From the NCBI RefSeq assembly GCF_000723885.1, contig NZ_CCDG010000012.1, positions 1 to 64,000 of the forward strand: a stretch of 64,000 nt of DNA, read 5' to 3'. Source of the DNA: Paenibacillus camerounensis (lineage in GTDB: Bacteria > Bacillota > Bacilli > Paenibacillales > Paenibacillaceae). Positions 62,509 to 64,000 of this stretch are shown in pieces. Within the stretch, counting starts at the first letter, position 1. Each line of letters begins with the position of its first letter. The translations under genes were made by a program, and so were the position numbers. The notes below the pieces were generated by a model, which had not been told where the DNA came from, ran no database searches, and was given only the letters and a program-made list of their open reading frames with translations.

Positions 62509-63344
62509 GATGCCACCCACGTTATCCATTTTTTTCGGAAAATAAACAGCAGAGCCAGCCCTACCGCAATCTTCACTATCAGTAACAGCGATACCCAATC
62601 CGGAAAGCCATCTCTTAGCCACAGCGCATCAACTTCCGGCATTAACCACAGTGAAACCCCCACACCCAGATAGACGCCTGACACGCCGCTTACCTTGTGA
62701 TAGAGCAGCCAGCTCAGCCACACCATGATTACACACAGCGGCAGCCAGAGCAGCTCAAGCTCCAGCATGGACGCCTCAGGGCGCATCTGCCCGGAGAATC
62801 CGGCATACAGCAGTGCCCAGAAGGCTATTCCGCAGTAATGCAGCAATCCAATCCGCAGCATGAAGCCCAGCGCGCTCCAGAGCAGTCCGCACACGGCTAT
62901 CAGCAGAGGCCGCCAGAAATCAGGATCAAGGTTATGCAGGGCAATCAGCCATAAGCCGAAGCCCAGTGTCAGGATGCTGCCGACTCCGGCCAGCAGCAGG
63001 CTGATGCTCTGATTCCGGTCCCGGTAAATAGCCGAATAGCCGTAACAGACGACTAAGACACATAGTGCCGTTGCAAGTTGCAAAGGCCAGGGAAAAACGC
63101 TAAAATAAAGACTAATCATGAAAATCAAGGAAATTATTCCAAAACCAAACAGCCATATTTTGATGCTTCCCTGCTGCAGATTCTGCAGTGACACCGGATT
63201 ACTGTCCTTGATTTTATCCTCGTCATTATAGAGGTTACTCAGGAAATCACAGTATTGCTCCGGCAGCAGCTTGCTTCTTCTCCAGTATTGAATCTCTTTA
63301 ATAATGGTCTCACGTTTTTCCAGATTCAACGCCCGATCCCCCAT
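62505..63344 (-). CDS. Multi-pass membrane protein of unknown function
   Basis: A 279 aa protein. Residues 1-60 are cytoplasmic and charged (LEKRETIIKEIQYWRRSKLLPEQYCDFLSNLYNDED), the rest has about eight membrane segments. The short N-terminal helical motif around RRSKLLPEQYCDFL recalls the N-terminus of DUF2157-type membrane proteins, but I do not recognise the family with confidence. It overlaps trmK by 4 nt and follows rpoD by 79 nt, so it is inserted between sigA and yqfN relative to Bacillus. ATG at 63344. Confidence 0.72.
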   Translation of the reverse strand: MGDRALNLEKRETIIKEIQYWRRSKLLPEQYCDFLSNLYNDEDKIKDSNPVSLQNLQQGSIKIWLFGFGIISLIFMISLYFSVFPWPLQLATALCVLVVCYGYSAIYRDRNQSISLLLAGVGSILTLGFGLWLIALHNLDPDFWRPLLIAVCGLLWSALGFMLRIGLLHYCGIAFWALLYAGFSGQMRPEASMLELELLWLPLCVIMVWLSWLLYHKVSGVSGVYLGVGVSLWLMPEVDALWLRDGFPDWVSLLLIVKIAVGLALLFIFRKKWITWVAS

Positions 63345-63379
63345 TTCCCCCTGGTGCTTAGGCTGTTCTTAAGCGCAAA

Positions 63380-63410
63380 GGACCTCCTGCCGCCGTGCAG
63401 CAGAAGGTCC
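63380..63410 (-). terminator. Terminator after rpoD
   Basis: GGACCTTCTGC and GCAGGAGGTCC pair with one mismatch around a short GC-rich loop, 14 nt past the rpoD stop. The minus strand continues TTTGCGCTT. Confidence 0.7.
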
Positions 63411-63423
63411 GGGTATAGTACAT

Positions 63424-64000
<577 letters not shown>

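Overview
The window looks like a chromosomal stretch of a spore-forming, meso-diaminopimelate-type Firmicute, most likely Paenibacillus. The reasons are the gene content (sigE, sigG, spoIIGA, spoVD, spoVE, rsfA, ylaJ), the Bacillus-like order mraZ-rsmH-ftsL-pbpB-spoVD-murE at moderate G+C, strong Shine-Dalgarno sequences and frequent TTG start codons. Almost every gene is on the minus strand, so the biological reading direction is from high to low coordinates. I see no CRISPR array, prophage or intact insertion sequence. The genus call is inference from layout, not a database match.

In biological order (right to left): 63.4-60.2 kb holds the 3' part of rpoD (sigA), a membrane protein, trmK, a Nif3-type protein and the RNase P RNA gene, which looks class A. 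60-55 kb has a divergent pair (a MocR-type regulator and an aminotransferase) and a secreted subtilisin-like protease. 55-48.7 kb carries small conserved genes (YpuI, DUF1540, DUF4190), a lytic transglycosylase, the tRNA 4-thiouridine pair (cysteine desulfurase and thiI), a TerC-type transporter and a small membrane protein. 48.5-42.4 kb corresponds to the yla region of Bacillus: typA, ylaH, an LCP-family cell-wall ligase, a flavin-binding protein, ylaJ and phoH. 42-36.7 kb has a solute-binding protein behind a cre-like site, an exported coiled-coil protein, DUF2626, rsfA, a ketopantoate reductase and DUF3397. 36.6-31.3 kb is an oligopeptide ABC operon (oppA-B-C-[oppD remnant]-F). Then come bshC (bacillithiol) and ahcY.

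27.8-8.9 kb is the division and cell wall (dcw) cluster: mraZ, rsmH, ftsL, pbpB, spoVD, murE, murF, mraY, murD, spoVE, murG, murA, ftsQ, ftsA, ftsZ. It is led by a 10-bp-periodic GTGG array that fits an MraZ operator. It makes the lipid-linked peptidoglycan precursor, polymerises it at the septum and builds the Z-ring. Downstream lie a frameshifted Rpn-type nuclease, the spoIIGA-sigE operon behind a promoter with Spo0A-like boxes and a 22-nt spacer, sigG, and the ylm block (ylmC, pgeF, yggS, sepF, yggT, ylmH, divIVA), which controls Z-ring and pole placement. The left end holds a T-box leader of the isoleucine type reading off the window, followed by GC-rich repeats.

Most of the window is well-known housekeeping DNA. 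The points most worth a second look are: the decayed oppD inside an otherwise complete opp operon; the class A-like RNase P RNA in a Firmicute; the MraZ box array; the spoIIG promoter; the T7-tract frameshift in the Rpn gene; a plus-strand promoter, SD and start codon antisense to the end of murG; and the GC-rich repeat block between the T-box and its gene.
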